Source: Pseudomonas sp. SCA2728.1_7
GTDB lineage: Bacteria > Pseudomonadota > Gammaproteobacteria > Pseudomonadales > Pseudomonadaceae
Direction of reading: 5' to 3'
Length of the DNA stretch: 64,000 nt
Assembly: GCF_018138145.1 (NCBI RefSeq)
Contig: NZ_CP073104.1
Span: forward strand, 4,035,001 to 4,099,000
Shown: in pieces, positions 44,200 to 56,020 of the stretch
Layout: each line of letters starts with the position of its first letter
How positions within the stretch are numbered: the stretch's first letter is position 1
Program-made: the position numbers and the translations under genes
The notes under the pieces: model-generated
Databases searched by the model: none
The model's input: the letters and a program-made list of their open reading frames with translations, nothing else
What the model was told of the DNA's origin: nothing

Positions 44200-45206
44200 T
44201 AGCGCAATACCTCCATGTGAACGTCAGCGGCGGTGAAGCGGGCGAAGGCCGCTTCCATGTCGCCACCGGTGACGGCGAGGGTCAATTGCCCGTACGGAAT
44301 GTCTTTGATGCGGTCGATACGACCGGCGAGGATGCTGTAGTCGACGCCGGTTTCCCGGGCGACGGTACCGAGCAGCGGCGCGTAGGTCGCTTCGCCCTGG
44401 AAGGTCAGACGCACGATACGGCCCGGCACGTGAGCGAAGTCATCACGCTGCTCGCTTTCGTCGATCTGCTCGCTTTCCTGGACGAAACGCTTGGTGGTCG
44501 GGTGCTTGGGATGCAGGAACACATCGGCCACGGAACCTTGCTCGACGATCACGCCGGCATCCATCACCGCCACCTGATCGCAGACGCGACGGATGACATC
44601 CATCTCGTGGGTGATCAGGACGATGGTCAGTTTCAGTTCGCGGTTGATCTCGGCCAGCAGTTGCAGGACCGACGCGGTGGTCTGCGGGTCGAGGGCACTG
44701 GTGGCCTCGTCGCACAGCAGAATTTTTGGCTTGGTCGCCAGGGCGCGGGCGATGCCGACGCGCTGTTTCTGACCGCCGGACAATTGCGCCGGATACTTCT
44801 TGGCGTGGTCGGACAGACCGACCCGCGCCAGCAACTCGGCCACACGCTTGTCGATCTCGCTGCCCGACAGTTCGCCGGCCAGGGTCAGCGGCAACGCAAC
44901 GTTGTCGGCCACAGTCTTAGAGGCGAGCAGGTTGAAGTGCTGGAAGATCATCCCGACTTGCTGGCGGAAACGGCGCAGGCCGTTGGCGTCCAGCGCGGTG
45001 ACTTCTTCGCCGTCGACGATGATCTTGCCGCCACTGGAGTTCTCCAGGCGATTGATCAGACGCAGCAGGGTACTTTTGCCCGCGCCGGAATGGCCGATGA
45101 GGCCGAACACCTGCCCGTTCTCGATAGTGAGACTGGTCGGGTGCAGCGCGGGAATGTCCTTACCGGCGACGCGGTAAGTCTTGTGGACGTTTTGAAACTC
45201 GATCAC
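44199..45206 (-). CDS. metN: Methionine ABC transporter ATP-binding protein
   Basis: This 335-residue ATPase has Walker [19 protein letters not shown], the signature [20 protein letters not shown], Walker [15 protein letters not shown] and the H-loop [10 protein letters not shown]. The C-terminal NIL/ACT domain (from about residue 260, [20 protein letters not shown]) binds methionine and shuts the transporter when internal methionine is high. It is the first gene of metNIQ. No methionine or SAM riboswitch was seen in the leader. Confidence 0.95.
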   Translation of the reverse strand: MIEFQNVHKTYRVAGKDIPALHPTSLTIENGQVFGLIGHSGAGKSTLLRLINRLENSSGGKIIVDGEEVTALDANGLRRFRQQVGMIFQHFNLLASKTVADNVALPLTLAGELSGSEIDKRVAELLARVGLSDHAKKYPAQLSGGQKQRVGIARALATKPKILLCDEATSALDPQTTASVLQLLAEINRELKLTIVLITHEMDVIRRVCDQVAVMDAGVIVEQGSVADVFLHPKHPTTKRFVQESEQIDESEQRDDFAHVPGRIVRLTFQGEATYAPLLGTVARETGVDYSILAGRIDRIKDIPYGQLTLAVTGGDMEAAFARFTAADVHMEVLR

Positions 45207-45469
45207 GTAGCGAACCTTGTGGGGCGCGTTAGAAAAGGATCAGCGGTTAGCCGGGCGCGCATTTTAGCCTGTCCGTATAGAGGTTCTTAGCATTTATTTC
45301 GCAATTAACCTTCGATTTGGCAATAACAAGATCAAAGGTCATAAAAAAGGAACGCCCCAAGTGCCTCATCAGTCACTAAGTAAGCGACTTGAAAACCCTG
45401 GGTGCCGTGCCCGGGAACCACTCAAGAGTCCCCGGCAAACCACGGGGTCAACCGAGGAGTTTACGACTG

Positions 45470-47608
45470 ATGAGCAAGAAGCCTACGACCGATAAAAGCC
45501 AGATGGCCGGTACCGATACCCCGGATCGCGCCAACACCAACGCCAAACTCGACAGCCTGGAAAAGTTTCGCTCCGACGCCACCGGCCAGGCGCTGCGCAC
45601 CAACCAGGGCGTGAAGATCGCCGACAACCAGAACACCCTCAAGGCCGGCCCGCGTGGGCCGTCGCTGCTGGAAGACTTCATCATGCGCGAAAAGATCACG
45701 CATTTTGACCATGAGCGGATCCCGGAACGTATCGTCCACGCACGCGGCACCGGGGCGCATGGCTTCTTTCAGGCCTACGAGAACCATTCGACGCTGACCA
45801 AGGCGGGTTTCCTACAGGATCCGGGCAAAAAGACGCCGGTGTTCGTGCGCTTTTCCACCGTGCAGGGCCCGCGTGGCTCCGGCGACACCGTGCGTGACGT
45901 GCGCGGTTTCGCGGTGAAGTTCTTCACTGATGAAGGCAACTTCGACCTGGTCGGCAACAACATGCCGGTGTTTTTCATTCAGGACGCGATCAAGTTTCCC
46001 GACTTCGTTCACGCGGTGAAACCCGAACCGCACAATGAAATCCCGACTGGCGGCTCGGCGCACGATACGTTCTGGGACTTCGTGTCCTTGGTGCCGGAGT
46101 CGGCGCACATGGTCATCTGGGCGATGTCCGACCGGGCGATCCCGAAAAGCCTGCGCAGTATGCAGGGCTTTGGCGTCCACACCTTCCGCCTGATCAACGC
46201 CGAGGGTAAATCGCGCTTCGTCAAATTCCATTGGCGCCCTACTGCCGGCACTTGCTCACTGGTGTGGGACGAGGCGCAAAAACTCGCCGGTAAAGACACC
46301 GACTACCACCGTCGCGACCTCTGGGAAGCGATCGAAATGGGCGACTACCCGGAATGGGAACTCGGCGTGCAGATCATCGAGGAGGAAAACGAGCACGACT
46401 TCGATTTCGACATCCTCGACCCGACCAAGCTGATCCCCGAAGAAATCGTGCCGATCACACCGCTCGGCAAGATGACGCTGAACCGTAACCCGGACAACTT
46501 CTTTGCCGAGACCGAGCAGGTCGCGTTCTGCCCTGGCCACATCGTGCCGGGCATCGATTTCTCCAACGATCCGTTGCTGCAAGGTCGGTTGTTTTCCTAC
46601 ACCGACACGCAGATCAGCCGACTCGGTGGGCCGAACTTTCATGAGTTGCCGATCAACCGCCCGGTGGCGCCGTTCCACAACGGTCAGCGCGATGCGCAGC
46701 ACCGCACGGTGATCGACAAGGGCCGCGCCTCCTATGAGCCAAACTCGATTGATGGCGGCTGGCCGAAAGAAACGCCGCCAGCCGCGCAGGACGGTGGTTT
46801 CGAAAGTTATCCAGAGCGCATCGATGCGAACAAGATCCGCCAGCGCAGCGAGTCGTTCAGCGATCACTTCTCCCAGGCGACGTTGTTTTTCAACAGCATG
46901 AGCGATCACGAGAAGGAGCACATCATTGCCGCTTACAGCTTCGAGCTGGGCAAGGTTGAGCGCGAGTTCATCCGTGCGCGGGAGGTGAACGAGATTCTCG
47001 CCAACATCGATCTGGAACTGGCCAAGCGCGTGGCGGCTAATCTAGGTCTGCCTGCACCTACCAAAGGCACGGTGGATGCGCGCAAGGTGTCTTTCGATCA
47101 CTCGCCGTCATTGAGTCAGGCTAATTTGCTGCCAGAAAACATAAAAACTCGAAAAGTAGCGATTCTTGCGGCCAACGGCGTCGATGGTGCGGCGATTGAT
47201 GCAATGAAGAAGGCATTGGCCGCTGAGGGTGCGCATGCGAAATTGCTCGGCCCGACTTCGGCGCCGGTGAAGACCGCAGACGGCAAAATGTTGCCAGTGG
47301 ATGCTTCGATGGAAGGCATGCCGTCGGTGATTTTTGACGCGGTGTTTGTGCCGGGTGGCGCGGCGTCGGTGAAGGCGCTGAGCGGCGACGGCGTGGCGTT
47401 GCATTACCTGCTGGAGGCGTACAAGCACTTGAAGGCGATTGCGTTGCACGGCGATGCCAAGCAATTGCAGGATCTGCTGAAACTGGAAGCGGATGCCGGG
47501 TTGTTGCAAGGCAAGGATGTACCGGCGCTGACCAAACCATTCTTCGCGGCGATCGGGCAGCATCGGGTTTGGGATCGGGAGCCTAAGGCGAAGGCCATTC
47601 CGGCTTAA
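45470..47608 (+). CDS. katE: Large-subunit (HPII-type) catalase
   Basis: ATG 45470 ([19 protein letters not shown]) follows GAGGAG; the frame is open further upstream but lacks a site. The 712-residue monofunctional catalase has His90 in [20 protein letters not shown], the Asn-bearing [20 protein letters not shown], and the proximal Tyr region [20 protein letters not shown]. Its C-terminal 150 residues form a DJ-1/PfpI-like flavodoxin domain ([20 protein letters not shown]), which defines clade II enzymes. Stationary-phase control is usual for this type but no promoter was assigned. Confidence 0.94.
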   Translation: MSKKPTTDKSQMAGTDTPDRANTNAKLDSLEKFRSDATGQALRTNQGVKIADNQNTLKAGPRGPSLLEDFIMREKITHFDHERIPERIVHARGTGAHGFFQAYENHSTLTKAGFLQDPGKKTPVFVRFSTVQGPRGSGDTVRDVRGFAVKFFTDEGNFDLVGNNMPVFFIQDAIKFPDFVHAVKPEPHNEIPTGGSAHDTFWDFVSLVPESAHMVIWAMSDRAIPKSLRSMQGFGVHTFRLINAEGKSRFVKFHWRPTAGTCSLVWDEAQKLAGKDTDYHRRDLWEAIEMGDYPEWELGVQIIEEENEHDFDFDILDPTKLIPEEIVPITPLGKMTLNRNPDNFFAETEQVAFCPGHIVPGIDFSNDPLLQGRLFSYTDTQISRLGGPNFHELPINRPVAPFHNGQRDAQHRTVIDKGRASYEPNSIDGGWPKETPPAAQDGGFESYPERIDANKIRQRSESFSDHFSQATLFFNSMSDHEKEHIIAAYSFELGKVEREFIRAREVNEILANIDLELAKRVAANLGLPAPTKGTVDARKVSFDHSPSLSQANLLPENIKTRKVAILAANGVDGAAIDAMKKALAAEGAHAKLLGPTSAPVKTADGKMLPVDASMEGMPSVIFDAVFVPGGAASVKALSGDGVALHYLLEAYKHLKAIALHGDAKQLQDLLKLEADAGLLQGKDVPALTKPFFAAIGQHRVWDREPKAKAIPA

Positions 47609-47633
47609 GGATTTTGCTGACTGGCAGGACGCT

Positions 47634-47726
47634 ATCGCGAGCAGGCTCACTCCTACAGGAGATCTTCGGTGAACACAGAATGGGTGTCACACCGAGATCA
47701 AATGTAGGAGTGAGCCTGCTCGCGAT
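47634..47726. repeat. REP pair (GAGCAGGCTCACTCCTACA family)
   Basis: Arms ATCGCGAGCAGGCTCACTCC and GGAGTGAGCCTGCTCGCGAT around a spacer of about 45 bases, between the convergent katE and lipoprotein genes. Confidence 0.93.
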
Positions 47727-47731
47727 GCTTT

Positions 47732-48445
47732 TTAAGGTTTACGCGGGCTCAGAACCATCTGCGCAGGCACGGTGCGCACGGTCTGCTTCACAATCTTCAG
47801 ATCAAAATCCGGATTCAATTTCTTGACCCGCTTGGTCAGCAACGTCGCCAACCACGGATAGTCATTCGTGCGTGGCGCCTGAATGGTCACCCCACACTCA
47901 TAATTCACCACATCAGCGGCGATCGCATCCAGTTGTCGGCGAAGTTTGCGGCTATCAGTGATATTCAGCGCGACTGTGGTGCTCTCGGCAGTCGGATCGA
48001 TCACCTTGGCTTTCGGCTTCGCTTCGGCTGCCAACAGCGCCGCTTCAGCCTTTTCCAGCTCAGCCTTGCGCGCTTCAGTGATGGCGCCATTCACACCACC
48101 GGTCAGCGCCGGGGCTTTCGGCATCAATGCGCGGGCACGGCTCAACGCGGTGGCGGCGGCATTAACATCACCTTTCTGCAGCACGATCTGGCTGCGGCGC
48201 AGATACGCTTCGGCAAGCTGCCGCTGGTATTGCTCAAGGGATTGATCGTTGGGGGTTTCTTTCTGCAAAGCGGCCAACTGGTCTTCGGCAGTGGCCAGTT
48301 CGCTGCTGGCCAGGCTTTGCTCCAGCTGTGCGATGGCCGTAGCCCGCGCATCGGGGACTTCAGCCACCGGCGGCGTACTTTGGCAGGCGCCCAGCAGCAC
48401 TGAAAATGCGACAAGGAGCAGATAACGGGAGGCGAACGGCTTCAT
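47732..48445 (-). CDS. Putative lipoprotein downstream of znuB
   Basis: This 237-residue protein has a lipobox (RYLLLVAFSVLLGACQSTPP) and an Ala-rich helical, TPR-like region (LAEAYLRRSQIVLQKGDVNA, AATALSRARALMPKAPALTG) followed by a C-terminal domain (TTVALNITDSRKLRRQLDAI). It lies 37 bases after znuB on the same strand and may be in the zinc operon. I recall a homolog (PA5502) at the same place. A role in zinc uptake is only suggested by position. Confidence 0.82.
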   Translation of the reverse strand: MKPFASRYLLLVAFSVLLGACQSTPPVAEVPDARATAIAQLEQSLASSELATAEDQLAALQKETPNDQSLEQYQRQLAEAYLRRSQIVLQKGDVNAAATALSRARALMPKAPALTGGVNGAITEARKAELEKAEAALLAAEAKPKAKVIDPTAESTTVALNITDSRKLRRQLDAIAADVVNYECGVTIQAPRTNDYPWLATLLTKRVKKLNPDFDLKIVKQTVRTVPAQMVLSPRKP

Positions 48446-48482
48446 TCCTGCGACTCTCTATTTGCGCAAAAAGCGGCCAAGT

Positions 48483-49263
48483 CTACACCCCGCGGCGGGG
48501 CAGAACAAAACTCAGCAGAAACAGTGCGGCCGCCGTCACAACGATTGACGGCCCCGCCGGGGTGTCCTTGAACCACGACAACGCCAGCCCGCCACACACC
48601 GCGAGCATGCCCAGCAGGCTCGCGCCCAGTGCCATCTGCTCCGGCGAGCGGGCGTGACGCTGTGCCGCAGCCGCCGGAATGATCAACAGCGACGTAATCA
48701 GCAACACACCGACGATTTTCATCGCCACAGCGATCACCACCGCAATCAACAGCATCAGCGCCATGCGCAGGCCCGCGACCGGCAGGCCTTCGACCTTGGC
48801 CAATTCTTCGTGCACGGTAATCGCCAGCAACGGCCGCCACAGCGTCACCAGCAACACCAGCACCGCCGCACTGCCGCCGAGGATCCACGCCAGATCGGTC
48901 GGGCTGATCGCCAGCAGGTCGCCGAACAGATAGGCCATCAGGTCGATCCGCACTTCATGCATGAAGCTTAGTACCACCAGGCCGAGAGAGAGCGTGCTCG
49001 GTGCGAGAATTCCCAACAGCGTGTCGGACGCCAGCGGTTGGCGCTGTTGCAGCGTGACCAGCAGCACCGCCAGCAACAGACAGCCTACGGTGACCGCGAC
49101 GGTCGGGCTGACATCCAGCAAAAAGCCCAGCGCCACGCCGAGCAGCGCGGCGTGGGACAGGGTATCGCCGAAATAGGCCATGCGCCGCCAGACCACGAAC
49201 GAACCCAGCGGACCTGCAACGATCGCCAACGCCAGACCTGCAAGCAGGGCATACAACAGAAAA

Positions 49264-49271
<8 letters not shown>
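48483..49271 (-). CDS. znuB: Zinc ABC transporter permease
   Basis: This 262-residue permease of the ABC-3 family has eight or so helices. Motifs include [20 protein letters not shown] followed by [12 protein letters not shown], and [20 protein letters not shown] near the C-terminus. Its start overlaps the znuC end by eight bases, so the two are coupled. Confidence 0.95.
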
Positions 49272-50048
<777 letters not shown>

Positions 50049-50049
<1 letters not shown>

Positions 50050-50531
50050 CAAGCCCCCTGGCAACCGGAGCACAGGCCGACGACTTCGACGGTCTGCGCT
50101 TCGACAATGAAACCAACGTCTTTGGCGCTGTTGATGATCGCGTCGCTGATCACTTTTTGTTCAAGCTCGATGGCGGCGTGGCAATCGCGGCAGATCAGGA
50201 ATTGGCCCTGATGCGCGTGTTCCGGATGCACGCAGCCGACAAAGGCGTTGAGCGAGGAGATGCGGTGCACCAGGCCGTTTTCCAGAAGGAAATCCAGCGC
50301 ACGGTACACGGTCGGCGGCGCGGCGCGGCGGCCGTCCTGCTCGCTCAACACGGCAAGAATGTCGTAGGCGCCCAGCGGTTTGTGGCTCTGCCACACCAAT
50401 TCCAGCACCCGGCGGCGCAACGCGGTCAGGCGCAAGCCTTTCTGGGCGCACAAGGTATCGGCCTCGGACAAAGCGCTGTGCACGCAATGAGAGTGGTCGT
50501 GGGGACGGCTGGCAATCGGTGTAATAGGCAT
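50049..50531 (-). CDS. zur: Zinc uptake regulator, Fur family
   Basis: This 160-residue repressor has the Fur-family winged helix ([40 protein letters not shown]) and zinc sites: [13 protein letters not shown] with CxxC, paired with [11 protein letters not shown], plus His residues in the HPEHAHQ loop. The N-terminus is His-rich ([15 protein letters not shown]). It heads the zur-znuC-znuB operon and is divergent from znuA, so it controls both and itself. Confidence 0.95.
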
Positions 50532-50556
50532 GGGCGGCGACGAGTTTTGATAGAGA

Positions 50557-50572
50557 CGTTATTATGTTACCC
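50557..50572. promoter_or_regulatory. Candidate Zur box between zur and znuA
   Basis: ACGTTATTATGTTACC in the 66-base gap between zur and znuA has the GTTAT-n-ATGTTAC shape of Zur operators (consensus around GTTATAATATAAC). Its place between divergent znuA and zur promoters is where Zur acts. One half-site is imperfect. Confidence 0.7.
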
Positions 50573-50597
50573 GTTCTCGCCTCCTTGAGTGGTCATC

Positions 50598-51518
50598 GTG
50601 TCCCGACTTTTTTCTGTTTTTGTGGCTTTTGTCGCCAGTTTCCTGCTGATCGGTTCGGCTCAGGCCGAGGTCAAAGTCCTCACCAGCATCAAACCGTTGC
50701 AGCTGATTGCAGCGGCCGTGCAGGACGGCGTGGCGATTCCCGAAGTGCTGCTGCCGCCGGGTGCTTCGCCACACAATTACGCCCTGCGCCCATCCGACGT
50801 ACGGAAGGTGCAATCGGTGGATCTGCTCTACTGGATCGGCCCGGACATGGAAGGTTTCCTGCCACGCGTACTGAGCAGTCGTACGCTGCCGAGCGTCGCG
50901 GTGCAGGATTTGCCGGGGATGAAGCTGCGGCGTTTTGCTGAGGACAGCCACTCCCACGCCGAAGACGCCGACGAGCATGATCACGATCATCGTCCGGGCA
51001 CACTGGATGCACATTTGTGGCTATCGCCGGTCAACGCGCGGGTGATTGCCGACAAAATGGCCGCAGACCTCAGCGCCGCCGACCCGGCTAACGCCGAGCG
51101 TTATCAGAGCAATGCCAAAACATTCGACGAGCGTCTGGACGCGCTGGATCAGCGTTTGAAGAAGCGTCTGGCCAGTGTTGAAGGCAAGCCGTACTTCGTC
51201 TTCCACGAGGCGTTTGATTACTTTGAAGAAGCTTATGGCCTGAAGCATGCCGGTGTGTTCAGCGTGGCCGCCGAAGTGCAGCCCGGTGCGCAGCATGTTG
51301 CGGCGATGCGCAAGCGCTTGCAGGAAGTGGGCAAGACTTGTGTGTTCAGTGAGCCGCCATTGCGGCCGCGTCTGGCGGAGACGCTGGTGGCGGGTTTGCC
51401 GGTGAAACTGGCTGAGCTGGATGCGTTGGGCGGGTACACCCCGGCGACGGCTCAGGGCTATGAGCAGGTGCTGGAGAAGTTGGGTAACGATTTGGCGGGA
51501 TGCCTGGAATCGTTGTAA
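50598..51518 (+). CDS. znuA: Zinc ABC transporter substrate-binding protein
   Basis: The probable start is GTG 50598 (VSRLFSVFVAFVASFLLIGS, signal peptide cleaved at AQA-EVK); GTG 50589 is the alternative. The 306-residue cluster A-I binding protein has zinc-ligand histidines in LPPGASPHNYALRPSDV and YFVFHEAFDYFEEAYGL, and an acidic His-rich loop (DSHSHAEDADEHDHDH) typical of ZnuA. It is separated from zur by a gap holding the Zur box. Confidence 0.95.
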   Translation: MSRLFSVFVAFVASFLLIGSAQAEVKVLTSIKPLQLIAAAVQDGVAIPEVLLPPGASPHNYALRPSDVRKVQSVDLLYWIGPDMEGFLPRVLSSRTLPSVAVQDLPGMKLRRFAEDSHSHAEDADEHDHDHRPGTLDAHLWLSPVNARVIADKMAADLSAADPANAERYQSNAKTFDERLDALDQRLKKRLASVEGKPYFVFHEAFDYFEEAYGLKHAGVFSVAAEVQPGAQHVAAMRKRLQEVGKTCVFSEPPLRPRLAETLVAGLPVKLAELDALGGYTPATAQGYEQVLEKLGNDLAGCLESL

Positions 51519-51530
51519 CAACTCAATAAA

Positions 51531-51665
51531 TGTGAGAGCGGCCTGCTCGCGAAAGCGGTGTGTCAGTCAATATAGAGACTGAATGTACCGACGTCTTCGC
51601 GAGCAGGCTCGCTCCCACATTAGATTTGTGCCCGGCCCAGAACCAATGTGGGAGCGAGCCTGCTC
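51531..51665. repeat. Cluster of three REP units
   Basis: Units at about 51531-51553, 51597-51620 and 51645-51665 are all GAGCAGGCTCGCTCCCACA type; the first and second are inverted, and the third repeats the orientation of the first. The third unit is truncated or degenerate (GCCTGCTCCGGG). Confidence 0.88.
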
Positions 51666-51688
51666 CGGGCGGCGTTCCGACGAAGCTT

Positions 51689-52642
51689 TTAAAGGGCGAA
51701 AGGCAACGGTGTACTGACCTGCTGCCGCTGCGCCAAGCGCTGCTCAAACTCCTGCGGATCGTGAATCAACACGTCCTGCCCGGCGAACTGCTCCGCCGCG
51801 ATCAACCGCGACAGCCAGAACCGCACACACGCCACGCGCAGCATGGTCGGCCACAACTCAGCCTCCGCCGCCGTAAACGGTCGCAACGCCGCATAGGCGC
51901 CGAGAAACGCGCGGGCACGTGGGCCATCGATCAAACCTTCCTCGTCCGAACACCAGTCGTTCAAGGCAATCGCCACGTCGTACAGCATCGGCCCTGAGCA
52001 GGCGTTGTAGAAGTCGATCAGCCCGGTCAGGTGCGTGCCTTCGAACATCGCGTTGTCGCGAAACAGATCCGCATGAATGTTCGCCCGAGGCAGCGCAAGA
52101 ATCTTGTCTTTGCGCTCGGTGATTTCATCCAGCGCCTTTTGCAGCAAGGCACGCGGTTCATCGCTCAGGTGCGAAAGAAACTCCGTGCCCTCCTCCAGCA
52201 TCCAGTCGAGGCCACGATCGGTCTTGCGCTTGATCATGCGCTCGCCCTGGGTCGCCAGGTGCAGATGCGCCTGCAACTCGCCGACCTGCGCGCAATGCTG
52301 GGCATTGGCGACCTTGATGTGCTTGCCGGACAGGCGCGGTTGCAACAGTGCCGGCTTGCCTTTCAGCTCACGCAACGCCACGCCGTCGGTGGTGCGCAGT
52401 GCGTAAGGCACCGGCAAGTCGGCTTCATGCAACACGTCGAGCAGGTCGATGAAGAACGGCATCTCCTGCACCGGGCCGCGCTCGACCAGGGTCAGGACGA
52501 ATTCGCCCTGCTCCAGGCTTATAAAGAAATTGGTGTTTTCGCTGCCGGCGGCGATCCCCTGGAAATCAAGCAGACGGCCAAGCCCGTAAGGGGCGAGAAA
52601 GGTTTCCAGCTCGGGCCGAGCCAGGGGAGTGAACACAGACAT
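51689..52642 (-). CDS. thrB: Homoserine kinase (ThrB2, aminoglycoside phosphotransferase fold)
   Basis: This 317-residue protein has a kinase-like fold with the Brenner-type motif LPRANIHADLFRDNAMFEG and the metal motif LTGLIDFYNACSGPMLYDV. It is the unrelated second type of homoserine kinase used by pseudomonads, making O-phosphohomoserine for threonine. It lies just upstream of DUF2782 on the minus strand, as in P. aeruginosa. Confidence 0.92.
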   Translation of the reverse strand: MSVFTPLARPELETFLAPYGLGRLLDFQGIAAGSENTNFFISLEQGEFVLTLVERGPVQEMPFFIDLLDVLHEADLPVPYALRTTDGVALRELKGKPALLQPRLSGKHIKVANAQHCAQVGELQAHLHLATQGERMIKRKTDRGLDWMLEEGTEFLSHLSDEPRALLQKALDEITERKDKILALPRANIHADLFRDNAMFEGTHLTGLIDFYNACSGPMLYDVAIALNDWCSDEEGLIDGPRARAFLGAYAALRPFTAAEAELWPTMLRVACVRFWLSRLIAAEQFAGQDVLIHDPQEFEQRLAQRQQVSTPLPFAL

Positions 52643-52703
52643 GGTTAAAAACTGCTCAGTTCAGGCGTCGCGGTCAGGCGACGCCGATTAAAAGTCGGGA
52701 AAC

Positions 52704-53000
52704 TTACTTCCAGGTAAAGATTTCCCACGACGGAATCAGCATATCCGGCTGGTCGGAGCGAATGTAGTTCGCGTCCGTGCCATCGGCGCGCACCAGGAAA
52801 TACGGTTTGCCACCCTTTGGCGTGACCTTGATCGCATAGACGAAGCCACTGCGACTGTATTCCTGGATGACCTTGTCGCCTTCCGTGTGCGTGTTGATCG
52901 TAACTTCCGGCTCCGAGGCAGGCGCATCATCCGCCGCCATCGCGGCCATAGGTGAGACAGCAATCAGACCGACCAGCAGCAAGCGATTTAACGTACGCAT
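52704..53000 (-). CDS. DUF2782 small exported protein
   Basis: This 98-residue protein has a signal peptide (MRTLNRLLLVGLIAVSPMAA, cleaved at MAA-MAA or AMA-ADD) and an all-beta domain (VTINTHTEGDKVIQEYSRSG, YAIKVTPKGGKPYFLVRADG). It matches DUF2782, a conserved periplasmic family of unknown role located between polA and thrB in Pseudomonas. Confidence 0.9.
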   Translation of the reverse strand: MRTLNRLLLVGLIAVSPMAAMAADDAPASEPEVTINTHTEGDKVIQEYSRSGFVYAIKVTPKGGKPYFLVRADGTDANYIRSDQPDMLIPSWEIFTWK

Positions 53001-53074
53001 GATAACCTTGTCCCTTTGTCGTCAACGGTCCCGCTATTCTAGCGCCGGACCCGCCGAAAAGGTTGATCCTGCTC

Positions 53075-55879
53075 ATGAGCCAAGCCCCCCTCGTCCTGGT
53101 GGACGGTTCGTCTTACCTGTACCGCGCGTTTCACGCGCTGCCACCACTGACCACTTCCAAAGGCCTGCCGACCGGTGCGGTCAAAGGCGTGCTGAACATG
53201 CTCAAGAGTCTGCGCAAGCAGTACCCGGACAGCCCGTTCGCCGTGGTGTTCGACGCCAAGGGTGGGACATTTCGCGATGAGATGTACGCCGAATACAAAG
53301 CCAATCGCCCAAGCATGCCCGACGACATGCGCGTGCAGATCGAGCCGCTGCACCAGAGCGTGATCGCCCTCGGTTTCCCGCTGCTGTGCGTGGAAGGCGT
53401 CGAGGCCGACGACGTCATCGGCACCCTCGCCCGCAGCAGCGCGGCGGCGGATCGCCCGGTGGTTATCTCCACCGGCGACAAGGACATGGCGCAACTGGTC
53501 GACGGCCACATTACCTTGGTCAACACCATGTCCGGTAGCTCGATGGACGTGGAGGGCGTTAAGGAGAAATTTGGCGTCGCACCGGAGCAGATCATCGATT
53601 ATCTGGCGCTGATGGGCGATTCGTCCGACAACATTCCGGGCGTTCCGGGCATCGGCCCGAAAACTGCCTCCGGCCTGTTGGTCGGGGTCAATGGCGGCCT
53701 CACCGAGCTGTACGCCAATCTCGACATCGTCCCGACCCTGCCGATTCGCGGCGCGAAAACCCTGCCGGCCAAGCTCGAAGAGCACAAGGAGATGGCGTTC
53801 CTCTCCTATCAACTGGCGACCATCAAAGTCGACGTGCCGCTGGACGTCGAACTCGACGACCTGCAAATGGGCGCGGAAGACCCGGCCAAGCTCTACGAGC
53901 TGTACTCGCTGCTGGAATTCAAAAGCTGGATCAACGATCTGGATCGCGACGCCAAACGTCTGGAACTGAGCGCAGCCAGCGAGCCTGCGCCGGCTGGCGA
54001 TCTGTTCAGCGCGCCAGCAGAGGAAGCGCCCGCCGCGCCTGCTGAAGCCGCGTACGAAACCATCCTCGATCAGGCGCGTTTCGACGTCTGGCTGGAAAAA
54101 CTGAAGAACGCCAAACTGTTCGCCTTCGATACTGAAACCACCGGCATCGACGCACAGCAGGCGCAACTGGTCGGTCTATCGTTCGCCGTGCAGGCCAACG
54201 AAGCCGCGTACATCCCGCTGACCCACTCCTACATCGGCGTGCCGGAACAGCTGGATCGCGACACCGTGCTGCGCGCACTCAAGCCGATTCTCGAAGACCC
54301 GAGCAAACTCAAGGTCGGCCAGCACGCCAAGTTCGACATGAATATTCTGGCCAACTGCGCCATCGGTGGCGACCAGAACAACGGCATCACCGTGCGCGGC
54401 ATCGCCTTCGACACGATGCTTGAGTCCTACGTGCTCAACTCCACCGCCACCCGTCACGACATGGACAGCCTCGCGCAGAAGTACCTGGATCACACCACCG
54501 TGAGCTTCCAGGACATCGCCGGCAAAGGCGCCAAGCAGCTGACCTTCGACCAGATCGCTTTGGAACAAGCCGGCCCGTACGCCGCCGAAGACGCCGACAT
54601 CACCCTGCGTCTGCACCAGACCTTGTTCGAAAAACTCAGCGCCATTCCGAGCCTGGCCAGCGTGCTGACTGACATCGAAATCCCGCTGGTGCCGGTGCTG
54701 GCGCGTATCGAACGCCAAGGCGCGTTTGTCGACGCTGAGCTGCTCGGCATCCAGAGCATCGAGTTGGGCAACAAAATGGTCGCGCTGGAGCGCGAAGCGT
54801 TCGAGATCGCCGGGGAAGAATTCAATCTCGGCTCGCCGAAGCAACTGGGCGTGATTCTCTACGAGAAACTCGGCCTGCCAGTGCTGAAGAAGACCGCCAA
54901 AGGTCAGCCGTCCACTGCTGAAGAAGTGCTGGCGAAACTTGCTGAAGACGATCACCGCTTGCCGAAGGTGCTGATGGAGCACCGTTCGATGAGCAAGCTG
55001 AAAAGCACCTACACCGATCGCCTGCCGGAGCAGATCAACCCGCGCACCGGGCGTATTCACACCTCGTATCATCAGGCTGTAGCGTCGACCGGTCGCTTGT
55101 CCTCCAGCGATCCAAACCTGCAGAACATCCCGGTGCGTACCGCTGAAGGCCGGCGCATCCGTCAGGCCTTCGTCGCGCCAAAGGGCTATAAATTGCTGGC
55201 GGCGGACTATTCGCAGATCGAGCTGCGGATCATGGCGCACCTGTCCAAGGACGAAGGCCTGATGAACGCCTTCCGCAACAATCTGGACGTGCATACCGCG
55301 ACCGCAGCCGAAGTGTTCAAGGTCGAGCTCAACGAAGTGACCTCCGACCAGCGCCGTGGCGCCAAGGCGATCAACTTCGGCCTGATCTACGGCATGGGCG
55401 CGCAGAAGCTCGGCAAGGACATCGGCGTCGACACCAAGACCGCCAAGGCTTACATCGACACCTACTTCGCCCGCTATCCGGGGGTTCGCGAATACATGGA
55501 GCGCACCCGCGCGCAGGCGGCGGATCAGGGTTATGTCGAGACCTTCTTCGGTCGTCGCCTGTACCTGCCGGAAATCAACTCGAACAAGCCGCAGGAGCGC
55601 GCCGCCGCCGAGCGCACGGCGATCAACGCGCCGATGCAAGGCACGGCGGCCGACATCATCAAGAAAGCCATGGTGGCGGTGGATAACTGGCTGGCGACGT
55701 CGGGGCTGGACGCCAAAGTCATCCTGCAGGTGCACGATGAACTGGTGCTGGAGGTTCGCGAGGATCTGGTCGACCAGGTCAGCGCCGAGATTCGCGTGCA
55801 CATGAGCGAAGCGGCGAAGCTGGATGTACCGCTGCTGGTCGAAGTGGGTGTGGGCAACAATTGGGATGAGGCTCACTGA
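53075..55879 (+). CDS. polA: DNA polymerase I
   Basis: The ATG at 53075 ([20 protein letters not shown]) is chosen; TTG 53063 abuts the AAGG. The 934-residue protein has the 5'-3' exonuclease (about 1-290, with [25 protein letters not shown] and [20 protein letters not shown]), the 3'-5' exonuclease with Asp352 and Glu354 in [11 protein letters not shown], and the polymerase with Asp711 ([20 protein letters not shown]) and Asp888 ([11 protein letters not shown]). An Ala/Pro/Glu-rich linker follows the exonuclease. All three activities look intact. It fills gaps in replication and repair. Confidence 0.98.
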   Translation: MSQAPLVLVDGSSYLYRAFHALPPLTTSKGLPTGAVKGVLNMLKSLRKQYPDSPFAVVFDAKGGTFRDEMYAEYKANRPSMPDDMRVQIEPLHQSVIALGFPLLCVEGVEADDVIGTLARSSAAADRPVVISTGDKDMAQLVDGHITLVNTMSGSSMDVEGVKEKFGVAPEQIIDYLALMGDSSDNIPGVPGIGPKTASGLLVGVNGGLTELYANLDIVPTLPIRGAKTLPAKLEEHKEMAFLSYQLATIKVDVPLDVELDDLQMGAEDPAKLYELYSLLEFKSWINDLDRDAKRLELSAASEPAPAGDLFSAPAEEAPAAPAEAAYETILDQARFDVWLEKLKNAKLFAFDTETTGIDAQQAQLVGLSFAVQANEAAYIPLTHSYIGVPEQLDRDTVLRALKPILEDPSKLKVGQHAKFDMNILANCAIGGDQNNGITVRGIAFDTMLESYVLNSTATRHDMDSLAQKYLDHTTVSFQDIAGKGAKQLTFDQIALEQAGPYAAEDADITLRLHQTLFEKLSAIPSLASVLTDIEIPLVPVLARIERQGAFVDAELLGIQSIELGNKMVALEREAFEIAGEEFNLGSPKQLGVILYEKLGLPVLKKTAKGQPSTAEEVLAKLAEDDHRLPKVLMEHRSMSKLKSTYTDRLPEQINPRTGRIHTSYHQAVASTGRLSSSDPNLQNIPVRTAEGRRIRQAFVAPKGYKLLAADYSQIELRIMAHLSKDEGLMNAFRNNLDVHTATAAEVFKVELNEVTSDQRRGAKAINFGLIYGMGAQKLGKDIGVDTKTAKAYIDTYFARYPGVREYMERTRAQAADQGYVETFFGRRLYLPEINSNKPQERAAAERTAINAPMQGTAADIIKKAMVAVDNWLATSGLDAKVILQVHDELVLEVREDLVDQVSAEIRVHMSEAAKLDVPLLVEVGVGNNWDEAH

Positions 55880-55896
55880 GCCATTTGATCTCGGTC

Positions 55897-55919
55897 TGCC
55901 GCGACCTGTTGTCGCGGCA
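55897..55919 (+). other. Hairpin after polA
   Basis: A 9-bp stem (TGCCGCGAC and GTCGCGGCA) with a CTGTT loop lies 18 bases beyond the stop and lacks a T-run, so it is more likely an RNA-stabilising hairpin than a full terminator. Confidence 0.6.
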
Positions 55920-55986
55920 ACGCCGGTAAAACCTGCTTATTTCGAAAAGCGCTTGGGATTATTCCAAAGCTTTTTGAAAAAATTCT

Positions 55987-56014
55987 GAACTAATCTGGAA
56001 GGACACTACTCAGA
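55987..56014 (+). promoter_or_regulatory. Candidate sigma-22 (AlgU/RpoE-type) promoter of ersA
   Basis: GAACTA at 55987-55992 and TCAGA at 56010-56014, 17 bases apart, match the envelope-stress sigma factor consensus (GAACTT-N16/17-TCTGA). It is correctly placed for a start near 56021. I recall that P. aeruginosa ersA depends on this sigma factor. Confidence 0.8.
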
Positions 56015-56020
56015 GATACT

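Noticed and set aside
45207..45469. Methionine or SAM riboswitch before metN
   Set aside because: No conserved SAM riboswitch fold or terminator pair was visible, and pseudomonad met genes are usually controlled by proteins.
45389..45469. N-terminal extension of the catalase
   Set aside because: The ATG at 45389 has no ribosome-binding site and the extension [16 protein letters not shown] has no catalase similarity.
54176..55876. 566-codon minus-strand frame inside polA
   Set aside because: It mirrors the polymerase codon pattern and lacks a ribosome-binding site or recognisable motif.
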